NCBI GenBank assembly: GCA_026005035.1
Contig: BPKH01000004.1
Coordinates: 62,001 to 126,000, forward strand
Reading direction: 5' to 3'
DNA length: 64,000 nucleotides
DNA from: Porticoccaceae bacterium
GTDB taxonomy: Bacteria; Pseudomonadota; Gammaproteobacteria; Pseudomonadales; Porticoccaceae
Position numbers and translations under genes: made by a program. Positions 8,603-16,369 of the stretch are shown piece by piece. Position 1 is the stretch's first letter. Each line of letters starts with the position of its first letter. The notes below the pieces were generated by a model, which was given only the letters and a program-made list of their open reading frames with translations, was not told the origin of the DNA and ran no database searches.

Positions 8603-9552
8603 AGGGGCTGCGCTTCGTCCACCTCGCAGCGCTGCGCGCCGGGACCGCACCGGACGAGCCGGTCGGGGTGTGGCTGCCCGGCGAGGCGTTCGCCGTCCAC
8701 CGCCTGCCCGCACCCCCCGTTCCCCGCCGCAAGCTCCTGGCCATGGTGCCCTGGCTCCTGGAAGAGCGGCTGCTCGGCTCCCCCGAGGAGCTCGCCTTCG
8801 CCGTCGGTCCCCGAGGACCCGACGGCACGGTGCCGGTGCTGTGCGCGAGCCGTAGCGCCCTCGAGGGCTGGCGGGAGGCGCTGGCGGGCGTGCCCTGGCG
8901 GCTGTTGGCCCCCGACTTTTACCTCCTGCCCTGGAGCGACCAAGCCCTCCACTGCACCTGCCTCGAGGACAGGTGGCTCGCCCGTTTCGATCGCTTCTCC
9001 GGCCTGGCCGGCCCCGCCGAGCTGGTCTTTGCCGCCCTGGAGCGGGCCCGGGGCGAGCGCCCGGTGGTGGTCTTGGTGCCGCCGGGCGCGCCCGTCCCCG
9101 AGGCGGCGCGGGAGCGGGGCTGGGCGGTGGAGACCTGGAGTGCGCCCGAGGAGGTGGCGCGCTGGGATGGGCTGGCCATCGCCGAGGGGATCGCGCCCCG
9201 CCGCCTGCTCGGCGTTCGAGCGCTGTTGGCCGCCGCCCTGGCCTTGGCGGTGCTCGCCAACCTGGCCGCCGAGAACCGCCGCCTCGCCCGCCAGGAGGCC
9301 GAGCTCGCCGACCTTCTTCCGGCGGCGGTGGCCGGGCCCCTGGGGGAGGGACTCGCGGCGCTCGGCCGGGTCTTGCGCGCCTGCGCCGACTGCCGCCTGG
9401 CCGCCCTCACCCTGGACGGGAAGACCCTGGCGGCCGAAGTGGTCGGCGGCGGCGACGCTTTGGCGGAACGCGCATTGCTGGCCGGGTTCGCGCCGCGCCC
9501 GGCGCCGGAAGGCGGAACAAGCCTCCGCCTCGCGCGGGAGTTGGAGCCGTGA
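8599..9552 (+). CDS. gspL: Type II secretion protein GspL
   Basis: GspL links the ATPase GspE to the inner-membrane platform. The 317-residue product starts at a GTG overlapping the gspK stop. It has an actin-like cytoplasmic domain (about residues 1-200, including PVPRRKLLAMVPWLLEERLL and the PDFYLLPW segment), one membrane segment near residues 206-225 (VRALLAAALALAVLANLAA), and a short ferredoxin-like periplasmic domain. This domain order is that of GspL, and the length is at the low end of the family. Confidence 0.9.
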   Translation: MKGLRFVHLAALRAGTAPDEPVGVWLPGEAFAVHRLPAPPVPRRKLLAMVPWLLEERLLGSPEELAFAVGPRGPDGTVPVLCASRSALEGWREALAGVPWRLLAPDFYLLPWSDQALHCTCLEDRWLARFDRFSGLAGPAELVFAALERARGERPVVVLVPPGAPVPEAARERGWAVETWSAPEEVARWDGLAIAEGIAPRRLLGVRALLAAALALAVLANLAAENRRLARQEAELADLLPAAVAGPLGEGLAALGRVLRACADCRLAALTLDGKTLAAEVVGGGDALAERALLAGFAPRPAPEGGTSLRLARELEP

Positions 9553-9929
9553 GGGGGCGCCTCCGCCCCACGGCGCTGGCGGTGGCGCTCGCTCTCGGCT
9601 TCGCCGCCGCCCTGTTCCCACTCGCCAGCCAACGGGAGCGGCTGGAAGAGCGGCTGCTGGCGCGGGTGGCGGCCGCCGCCGGCATCCCCTGCCCGCCGGG
9701 GCCGGCGCCGGCCACGCCCGACGGGGCGGCGGCCTTCGGGGTGCGGCTGGAAGCGGCCCCGGCGGGGCGCTGGCGGCTTTCGCCCAGTCCCGGCAACGCG
9801 GTCCTGCGCTGGCTCGTCGCCCTGGAATGCGCCGCCGTGCCGGTGACGGGTTTCGCGCTCCACGCCGACGCGGAGGGCGCCACGGTGACCGGCTGGGTGG
9901 AGCTCGGCGGCTCCGTCATGGAACGGTAA
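9549..9929 (+). CDS. gspM: Short GspM-like protein
   Basis: The product is 126 residues from a GTG overlapping the gspL stop. It has one N-terminal membrane helix (TALAVALALGFAAALFPLAS), a short coiled region (RERLEERLLARVAAAAG) and a small ferredoxin-like periplasmic body ending in VTGWVELGGSVMER. That architecture and the position after gspL make it GspM. It is shorter than typical GspM proteins of about 160 residues. The sequence itself is poorly conserved, so the call relies mainly on context. Confidence 0.75.
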   Translation: MRGRLRPTALAVALALGFAAALFPLASQRERLEERLLARVAAAAGIPCPPGPAPATPDGAAAFGVRLEAAPAGRWRLSPSPGNAVLRWLVALECAAVPVTGFALHADAEGATVTGWVELGGSVMER

Positions 9930-9934
9930 CGGTC

Positions 9935-10567
9935 GTGTCGCATCATCGCCTCCTTCCGCACCCGGGGCGCAAGCTGGCCGTGGCCCTGCTGATCTCCATC
10001 GCCGTGGCGGGCGTGCTCGCCACCGCCCCCCTCAACCCCTGGCTGCCCAGCCAGCTGGCCGGCCGCCCCCTCGTGCCCCTGGGGGTGATCACGCCCCTGG
10101 GTGGGCGCGCCCTGCTGCTCGGCGGGGAGGGGCCGACTCTGCTGCGGGTGCACTGGTGCCCCCGTCGCGGGCTCGACCGGTGGTGCTTTGCGGTGCGCTG
10201 GCCAGGGGGCGAGCTCGCCGGGCGGGTGGGGCCGCGCAGCGGCGGACTGGAGGTGGCGGCGCTTTGGGGACGGGGAGAGGGCGGTGGTCTCAACTGGCGT
10301 GGCCGCGCCGAACCCTTCGCCCTCGCCCTGGTGGACGGCTGTCTGCTGCCGCGGGGGAATTGGCGGGCCCGGCTCGAGCTGCGCCCCCCGGGGGTGGGAC
10401 CCCTCCTCCTGGAGTTCGAAGGCGTGGAAGGAGAGGGCCGGGTGGCGGGGGACGGCACGGGCTGGGTGCGGTTGACGCCGGGGCGCCTTTCGGGGCGGCT
10501 CGAGCTCGCGGGGGTGGGCGCGCTGCCCCTGGCGGGGCCGCTTCCCTGCACGGGGGCGGGGGCATGA
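9935..10567 (+). CDS. gspN: Type II secretion protein GspN
   Basis: GspN is an accessory envelope protein found in some type II systems, of unclear role. The 210-residue product reads from a GTG at 9935, five bases after gspM. It has an N-terminal membrane anchor (LAVALLISIAVAGVLATAPL), the GspN-like NPWLPSQLAG motif, and a beta-rich periplasmic domain with WCPRRGLDRWCF and repeated AsmA-like strands. The identification is by position between gspM and gspC and by overall architecture. It ends overlapping gspC. Confidence 0.75.
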   Translation: MSHHRLLPHPGRKLAVALLISIAVAGVLATAPLNPWLPSQLAGRPLVPLGVITPLGGRALLLGGEGPTLLRVHWCPRRGLDRWCFAVRWPGGELAGRVGPRSGGLEVAALWGRGEGGGLNWRGRAEPFALALVDGCLLPRGNWRARLELRPPGVGPLLLEFEGVEGEGRVAGDGTGWVRLTPGRLSGRLELAGVGALPLAGPLPCTGAGA

Positions 10568-11181
10568 GGGCGGCGCGCCCCGCCCCGGCGGTCCTGGCGC
10601 TGTCGGCCGTCGTGGCCGCCCTGCTGGCGAGGGCGGCCTGGGTGGTCATCACCGCGCCGCCCCTTCCCCCATCGCTCGCGCCCCAGCGCGGAGACCTCGC
10701 GCTCTACCGGGAGGGGGTGCAGCCGGCCGCGGTGCCAGCGCGCTTTTCCGGACGGCTGTTGGGGGTGATCGCCGGCGACCCCGGGGTGGCCGCCTTCGCC
10801 CTGGCCGACGGGCGGGTCGCGGTGGTGCGGGAAGGGGAGCCCATCGCGCCCGATCTGTTGCTCGAGCGGGTGGAAGGCCGCGCCGCGGTGGTTCGCGAAG
10901 GGGGGGTGGCGCGGCGCTTGGCGCTGCCCGGGGCGGCCCCGGATGCCCCTCGGGCGGCGCAAGTGGTGGCGAGCCCGTCCCTGACGGCGGGCGAGCGGGT
11001 GGTGGCGGTGGAGGGGGTGCCGGTGGCCGTCCTCGCCGCCGACCCGGACGCCCTCGCCGCCCTGGCCGCGCGGCCTGCACTGCGCGTGCGGGTGGTGCGC
11101 GGCGGCCGCGAAGAGGAAGTGGAAATTCCCGGCAGCGCTCTGCCGGCGCTCGCCGATCGCTGGCGCGGAGGTGGAGAGTGA
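10564..11181 (+). CDS. gspC: Type II secretion protein GspC
   Basis: GspC connects the inner-membrane platform to the secretin. The 205-residue product has a short cytoplasmic tail, one membrane helix (AVLALSAVVAALLARAAWVV), and a periplasmic homology region (RFSGRLLGVIAGDPGVAAFA, then VREGEPIAP and VEGRAAVVREGGVARRLAL). A PDZ-like C-terminal part follows (LTAGERVVAVEGVPV). In this operon gspC and gspD come last, after gspN, unlike the enterobacterial order that starts with gspC. Confidence 0.88.
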   Translation: MRAARPAPAVLALSAVVAALLARAAWVVITAPPLPPSLAPQRGDLALYREGVQPAAVPARFSGRLLGVIAGDPGVAAFALADGRVAVVREGEPIAPDLLLERVEGRAAVVREGGVARRLALPGAAPDAPRAAQVVASPSLTAGERVVAVEGVPVAVLAADPDALAALAARPALRVRVVRGGREEEVEIPGSALPALADRWRGGGE

Positions 11182-13029
11182 TCGCCAAGGGGATGAGGGT
11201 CCTGTTGTTGGCGCTCGGCGCCTGGGCGTCGGCAGCCGCTGGCGCCGAGACGGTGGAGATCAACTTCCGGGAGGCGGACATCCGCGCGGTCATCGAAAGC
11301 CTCGCCGAGGTCACCGGCCGCTCCTTCGTGGTCGATCCCCGGGTGCAGGGCAAGGTGACCCTCTTTTCCCCCCGGCCGATCCCCGCCGACGAACTCTTTG
11401 CGGTGGTGTCGGCCGCCCTCCAGGTACACGGCTACCAGGCAGTGGAGGACGGGCCGGTGGTGCGCATCCTCCCCCTTCCCCCAGGCATTCCAGGTCAGCG
11501 GCGGCGCCCAGGAGTTGGTGACCGAGGTGATCCCCACCCCCCATCTGGTGCCCTCCGAGCTGTTGCCCACGCTGCGGCCGATGATCAGCAAGGGGGCGGT
11601 GCTCCAGGCCCACGACGCCTCCCGCCACCTGGTAGTGGCCGACACCCGCGCCCAGGTGGCGCGGCTCAAGCGCGTGGTGGCCGAACTGGACAACCCCGAG
11701 GGCGGGCGCATCGAGGTGATCCCCCTGGTCCACCTCTCCCCCGCCCAGGTGGTGGAGGTGGCGGAAAAGGTCCTCCACGACGCCCGCCCCGACTTCGCCC
11801 TGGTGGTGGACAGCCGCGCCAACCGGCTGCTGGCGAGCGGCGACCCGGCGGCCCGCGCCCGCCTGCGGGAGCTGGTGCGGGCCCTGGACGTGCCGGCCGA
11901 AGCGGGCGGGGTGGCGGTGTTGCGCCTCGCCTACGCCCGGGCCGAGGAGGTCAAACCCCTGCTGGAGGGACTCTTGGCCTCTGCCCCCTTCGCCGGCCAG
12001 GCCCCGCAGGAGGGGCAGCCGGGGGGCGTGGGTATCGAGGTGGACGCTGGCAACAACGCCTTGTTGATCGCCGGCGATCCCGCCACCGTGGCGCGCCTGC
12101 GCCGGCTGGTGGAGGAAATCGACGTGCCGCGCCGCCAGGTGCTGATCGAGGCGGTGGTGGCCGAAATCGCCGAGGACCAGGCCCGCGACCTCACCGTGCA
12201 GTTGGCGGCGGCGGGCCGCGAGGGCGGCGCCATCATCAACTTCAACCAGCTTTTGCCGGCTCTGCTCGGCCTGGGCCTCGAGGACGAGCTGACCTCGGAG
12301 GACTTGGCGCGATTGCCGCTGCGCGGCGGGCTCACCGCCGGTGGCGCCGACGTCGACGGCGAGCGCCGCGGCATCGGCCTTTTGGTGGAAGCGCTGGAGA
12401 GCGACGGCGACGCCCAGATCCTCTCCACTCCCTCGGTGGTCACCCTCGACAACGAGCAGGCGACCATCAGCGTGGGCCAGGAGGTGCCCTTCATCACCGG
12501 CAGTTACACCACCGCCAACAACGTCCTGGGCAATCCCTTCCAGACCATCCAGCGGGAGGAGGTGGGCATCAAGCTCAAGGTGCGCCCGCAGATCGCCGAG
12601 GGGCGCACCGTGCGGCTGGCCATCGAGCAGGAGACCTCCAATCTGTTGGAGGCCACGCCGGAGCAGATCGGCACCGCCGACAAGGTGACGGCCAAGCGGC
12701 TGATCGCCACCGACGTGTTGGTGGGCGACGGGGAGTTCCTGGTCCTGGGGGGGCTCATCGACCACGCCCGCCAGGGCAGGGATGCCCGCGTGCCCCTGTT
12801 GGGACGGTTGCCGGTGATAGGTGGCCTGTTCGGTTCGCGCAGTCGCAGCCGGCAGCAATCGGTGCTGATGGTGTTCATCCGCCCCACCATTCTGGACGGC
12901 CCCGCCGAGAGGCGACAAGTCACCGCGGAGCGCTATCGGGTGTTGCGCGCCCTGCGGGGCGACGACCCCGAGGGCGTCGCCCTGCCGGAACGGCTGGACG
13001 CCCTGCCGGAGGGATCCGGGGCGCCGTGA
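11178..13029 (+). CDS. gspD: Type II secretion secretin GspD (single-base frameshift)
   Basis: GspD forms the outer-membrane channel. Read through one frameshift it is about 616 residues. A signal peptide (LLLALGAWASAAAGA) is followed by the N0 domain (VEINFREADIRAVIESLAEV), N1-N3 repeats, and a secretin domain with QVLIEAVVAEIAED and VPLLGRLPVIGGLFGS. The frame breaks in a five-C run at 11478-11482; four C would restore reading from ILPLP into QAFQVSGG. The GTG at 11178 overlaps gspC; an ATG at 11193 is an alternative start. No pilotin (gspS) is seen nearby. Confidence 0.9.
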
Positions 13030-14492
13030 GCGATTGGCTGCGCCAATTCGGCCTCGCCCGCCCGCCCTTCGCCCTCGCCCCCGACCCCGCCTTTTTCCAC
13101 CCCGCCGCGGGCCACGGTCTCGCCCTCGCCCGGCTGCGCGAAGTGCTCTGCGGCGAGGGCGGGCTGTGCCTGCTCACCGGCGAGGCGGGGATGGGCAAGA
13201 CCCTCCTCGCCCGCGCTCTGGTGGCGAGTCTGCCGGTCGAGTTTCGAGTCCTGTGGCTTGCCGATCCGAGGGTGGACGAAGGAGGCATCGTCGACGCGCT
13301 CCTCGGCGCGCTGGGCGGGCCGGCCGCGGCCTCTTCCCGCACGGCCCGCCTGGCGGCGCTGGAGGGCGCCTTTCGCGCGGCGAGGTGTGGCGGGCGGCGC
13401 GTCCTGCTGGTGGTGGACGAGGCGCAGGACCTGGCGCCGGCGGTGCTGGAGTGGCTGCGCGTCCTCGTGGACCTGGGGGCAGAGGGGTCGAGATTGCTTT
13501 CGGTGCTGCTGGTGGGCCAACCCCGGCTCTGGCGGCTTCTCGCCCGGCCGGCGCTGTGCCCCCTTCGCCAGCGCCTGGCTGCGCGGGTCCACCTGGCGCC
13601 CCTGTCGCGGCGGGAGGTGGCCGCCTATCTGCGCCATCGCCTGGGGGTGGCGGGCTGCCGTCGCCCGCTGTTCACGCGCTGCGCCGTCGCCGCCCTGTCC
13701 CAACGCAGCGGTGGCGTGCCCCGGCTCATCAACCAACTCGCCGGCCGGGCCCTGATCCTCGCCGCTCGTGTGGGTCGGCGGCAGGTGGGGCGGCGCTGGG
13801 TGGCCCGCGCCGCGTCCCACTTGGGACCGGCCCTGGTGCTGCCGCCCGGTCTCGACCGGGTCCGTCGGCGCCGTCGCGTCGCCGCCGCCCTGGTGCTCCT
13901 CGCCGCCCTGGCGCCCGCCGCCGGCATCTGGTGGCGGGGGGAAGAGGCCAGCGCCCTCGCCCGGCTCGCCGAGGCGCGCGGCCTGGGGGCAGCGCCGTCG
14001 ACGGCGACGGCGCTGTGCCGCCGAGCCGAGGTGCAGGGCTGGGCATGTGCCGAGCTGCCCGCCGCCGATCCGCCTCCGACGTCGCTGGTGCGACTGCGGC
14101 AGGGACGGCGGGAGCGGTGGGCCTTCGTGGCCGCCAAGGGGGAGGCGGGCTTGCTGGTGGCCGACGCGGCGGGGGAGCACCACCTCCCTTGGGAGCGCTA
14201 TCGCCGGCGGGTGATCGGTCCGGCGCTGGCGCTGTGGCGGCCGCCCCCCGGCTACGACGGGCCCCTCGCACCCGGCGCGCGCAATCCACGGCTCGTCGCC
14301 TGGCTCGCCGAACGGCTCAAAACCCTCGGCCTCGTGGAGGAGGGGCTGATTGCGGGGGGAGTCTACGACGCCTATCTGGCGGCGGCGGTGCGCCGCTTCC
14401 AGGCCGCGCGGGGTCTCGCCCCGTCGGGGATCCTGGAGCCGGCCACCCTGATCGCTCTGCAGGAGAAGGCCTGGCCCCCCGCCGGCCGGTGA
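13026..14492 (+). CDS. ExeA/GspA-like ATPase with peptidoglycan-binding domain
   Basis: ExeA-type proteins help insert the secretin through the peptidoglycan. The 488-residue product starts at a GTG overlapping the gspD stop. Residues 1-270 form an AAA ATPase (FGLARPPFALAPDPAFFH, Walker A TGEAGMGKT, Walker B VLLVVDEAQDLAP). A membrane segment follows near residues 283-300 (AALVLLAALAPAAGIWW). The periplasmic part ends in a peptidoglycan-binding domain (YDAYLAAAVRRFQAARGLAP, then GILEPATLIAL). The order matches ExeA, but here it is the last gene of the gsp operon, and no gspB partner is evident. Confidence 0.88.
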   Translation: MSDWLRQFGLARPPFALAPDPAFFHPAAGHGLALARLREVLCGEGGLCLLTGEAGMGKTLLARALVASLPVEFRVLWLADPRVDEGGIVDALLGALGGPAAASSRTARLAALEGAFRAARCGGRRVLLVVDEAQDLAPAVLEWLRVLVDLGAEGSRLLSVLLVGQPRLWRLLARPALCPLRQRLAARVHLAPLSRREVAAYLRHRLGVAGCRRPLFTRCAVAALSQRSGGVPRLINQLAGRALILAARVGRRQVGRRWVARAASHLGPALVLPPGLDRVRRRRRVAAALVLLAALAPAAGIWWRGEEASALARLAEARGLGAAPSTATALCRRAEVQGWACAELPAADPPPTSLVRLRQGRRERWAFVAAKGEAGLLVADAAGEHHLPWERYRRRVIGPALALWRPPPGYDGPLAPGARNPRLVAWLAERLKTLGLVEEGLIAGGVYDAYLAAAVRRFQAARGLAPSGILEPATLIALQEKAWPPAGR

Positions 14493-14521
14493 TCGCCGTG
14501 GGGACCTGGGCACCCGGGGTG

Positions 14522-14577
14522 CCGTCAGGATTTCGTCATCGGCAGGTCAGGGGTTTGTCATGGTTTCCCTCTACCCT
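14522..14577 (+). promoter_or_regulatory. Putative tandem Pho boxes and -10 for the lipoprotein gene
   Basis: Four NNGTCAN heptamers start at 14522, 14533, 14544 and 14555 (CCGTCAG, TCGTCAT, AGGTCAG, TTGTCAT), each exactly 11 bp apart, which is two PhoB binding units in tandem. Ten bases after the last is TACCCT (14572-14577), a weak -10. The same 10-bp spacing is seen upstream of gspE. The start codon is 60 bases further on. Confidence 0.65.
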
Positions 14578-14637
14578 GGCGGCCGATCGGTTCCCGAGCC
14601 TCTCTCGATTCGTCCACGCAAAACTTCGGAGTGCGCC

Positions 14638-16281
14638 ATGAAGAGGAAGCTCATCGCCCTTTCCGTCTCCGTCACCGCTCTCGCCGGCTGTGGCGGCGGG
14701 GACGTGAAAATCACCCCCTCCACCAACGTCACCGATTCCAACAACACGGTGATCAACAACCCCGGATCCGATTCCGGATCCACCACCAACCCCTGTGCCT
14801 TCTACGAGGTGGACGGGGTGCGCCATCAAGGCTTTCTCGACGGCGTCCACTGCGTCTACGGCACCGACTTCGTCGATTTCAACAATCCCCTCAGGGTGGA
14901 CCTGACCATCCCCGACCTGCCCAACGACGGGGCGCACATCTTCCGGGGCAGCCTCTTCGTGGGGGAAAACCAAAAGGGCGACCAGTCCACCTTCCGCTAC
15001 AAGCGCGGCGGCGAGGGACCGAAACTCATCATCGAGGCCGGCGCCACCCTGGCGTTCGAAAATCCCTCCGACTTCGTGGTGATCCACCGGGGCTCCCAGA
15101 TCATCGCCCGCGGCACCGCGGCCAAGCCGATCACCTTCACCAGCGCGCGGGACGTGCGGGGCGAGGCCGCCTGGGACGACGTCAGTCTCTGGGGGGGCAT
15201 GATCATCAACGGCTTCGGCATCACCAACAAGTGCGCCTACCAGGGCACCTTGGCGGAAGACGGCACGGGGCTCGTGCTGGAAAACAACACCTGCGACGTC
15301 ACCGTGGAGGGCACCGAGGGCCTCACCGAGGCCAGCTACGGCGGCAACGACAACAGCGACAGCTCTGGGGAGCTGCGCTACGTCATCGTCAAGCACACCG
15401 GTGCCGAGATCGCGCCGGACAACGAGCTCAACGGCATCACCTTCGGCGCCGTGGGGTCCGGCACGGTGGTGGAAAACGTCGAGGCCTACAGCACCTACGA
15501 CGACGGGATCGAGTTTTTCGGCGGTGCGGTGAACGTCAAGAACTATCTGGCGCTCTACGTCCGCGACGACAGCATCGACATCGACGAGGGCTATCGCGGC
15601 CGCATCGAAAACGTCCTGGTGATCCAGCAGCTCGGCGACGGCGCCCACTGCGTGGAAGCGGACGGCATCGGCGGCTGGAACGCCCAGCTCGCCGCCGACC
15701 AGGTGCCGCGCAACCTGCACAGCCAGCCGATTCTGCGCAATCTCACCTGTATCGTGACCCCCTCCCTGACCACGGCGGGTGCGACCCACGAAGCGGGGGC
15801 GGGCCTGATGCTCCGGGAGGACATCGCCGCCACGGTCGAAAACGCCATCGTCACCACCGCCTATCAGCCCGATCCGAGTGGCGCCCACGACCAACAAAAC
15901 TACTGTTTGCGCCACCGCCGCCAATCCATCGCGGTGGCCACCCTGCGCTCCTCGATCATCGCCTGTGCGGACCTCTACAGCGACAGCGACGCCAACACCA
16001 CCAGCTGGGCGCCCACCCAGGCGGGCAACGTCTACTACCAGACGGCCCTGGCCGGCGAAAGCCCCGACGTAGGGGTGGACAACGGCCTCGCCCTCCTCGA
16101 CGGCTATTACTCGCTGCCCGCGGCGCAGTTGCGGGTGGGTGGCGCCAACCCCGGCATCGCGCCCCAGGGCGGGGTTGACTACATCGGCGGGGTCAGCCCG
16201 CAGCAGGACTGGACCCAGGGGTGGACCTTCGGCCTCTCCATCCAGAACTGGGCCGTCCCCCTGTGGCTGACCACACAGTGA
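14638..16281 (+). CDS. Secreted lipoprotein with beta-helix-like body, candidate type II substrate
   Basis: The 547-residue product begins with a lipoprotein signal (lipobox LAGC, Cys18) followed by Gly-rich residues rather than Asp, so inner-membrane retention is not predicted. A Ser/Thr/Asn-rich linker covers about residues 25-50. The body has short beta-strand repeats of parallel beta-helix type (for example LIIEAGATLAFENPSDFVV, then ITFTSARD and LRYVIVKHTGAEI). It is acidic and holds eight further cysteines, enough for four disulfides. A GGAG site lies 6 bases before the ATG. It sits between the gsp operon and a TonB-dependent receptor, behind tandem Pho boxes. I recall that Caulobacter ElpS is a phosphate-starvation lipoprotein exported by type II secretion; homology to it is untested. 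Confidence 0.8.
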   Translation: MKRKLIALSVSVTALAGCGGGDVKITPSTNVTDSNNTVINNPGSDSGSTTNPCAFYEVDGVRHQGFLDGVHCVYGTDFVDFNNPLRVDLTIPDLPNDGAHIFRGSLFVGENQKGDQSTFRYKRGGEGPKLIIEAGATLAFENPSDFVVIHRGSQIIARGTAAKPITFTSARDVRGEAAWDDVSLWGGMIINGFGITNKCAYQGTLAEDGTGLVLENNTCDVTVEGTEGLTEASYGGNDNSDSSGELRYVIVKHTGAEIAPDNELNGITFGAVGSGTVVENVEAYSTYDDGIEFFGGAVNVKNYLALYVRDDSIDIDEGYRGRIENVLVIQQLGDGAHCVEADGIGGWNAQLAADQVPRNLHSQPILRNLTCIVTPSLTTAGATHEAGAGLMLREDIAATVENAIVTTAYQPDPSGAHDQQNYCLRHRRQSIAVATLRSSIIACADLYSDSDANTTSWAPTQAGNVYYQTALAGESPDVGVDNGLALLDGYYSLPAAQLRVGGANPGIAPQGGVDYIGGVSPQQDWTQGWTFGLSIQNWAVPLWLTTQ

Positions 16282-16310
16282 CGAACCAGCAGAGCCTCAC
16301 GCCCCCGGGG

Positions 16311-16336
16311 ACGCCCCCGGCCCTCGGGGGCGTTTG
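16311..16336 (+). terminator. GC hairpin with short T run
   Basis: ACGCCCCCG (16311-16319) pairs with CGGGGGCGT (16325-16333) across a five-base loop, followed by only three T. It lies between the lipoprotein and receptor genes and may terminate partially or attenuate rather than end transcription. Confidence 0.5.
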
Positions 16337-16369
16337 AGTCCCCCGGCGGATCAGTGAAGGCGGCAGATC

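Noticed and set aside
16301-16336. Direct repeat of ACGCCCCCGG as a regulatory site
   Set aside because: The second copy is the stem of a hairpin; the first fits GC-rich drift, and no known operator matches.
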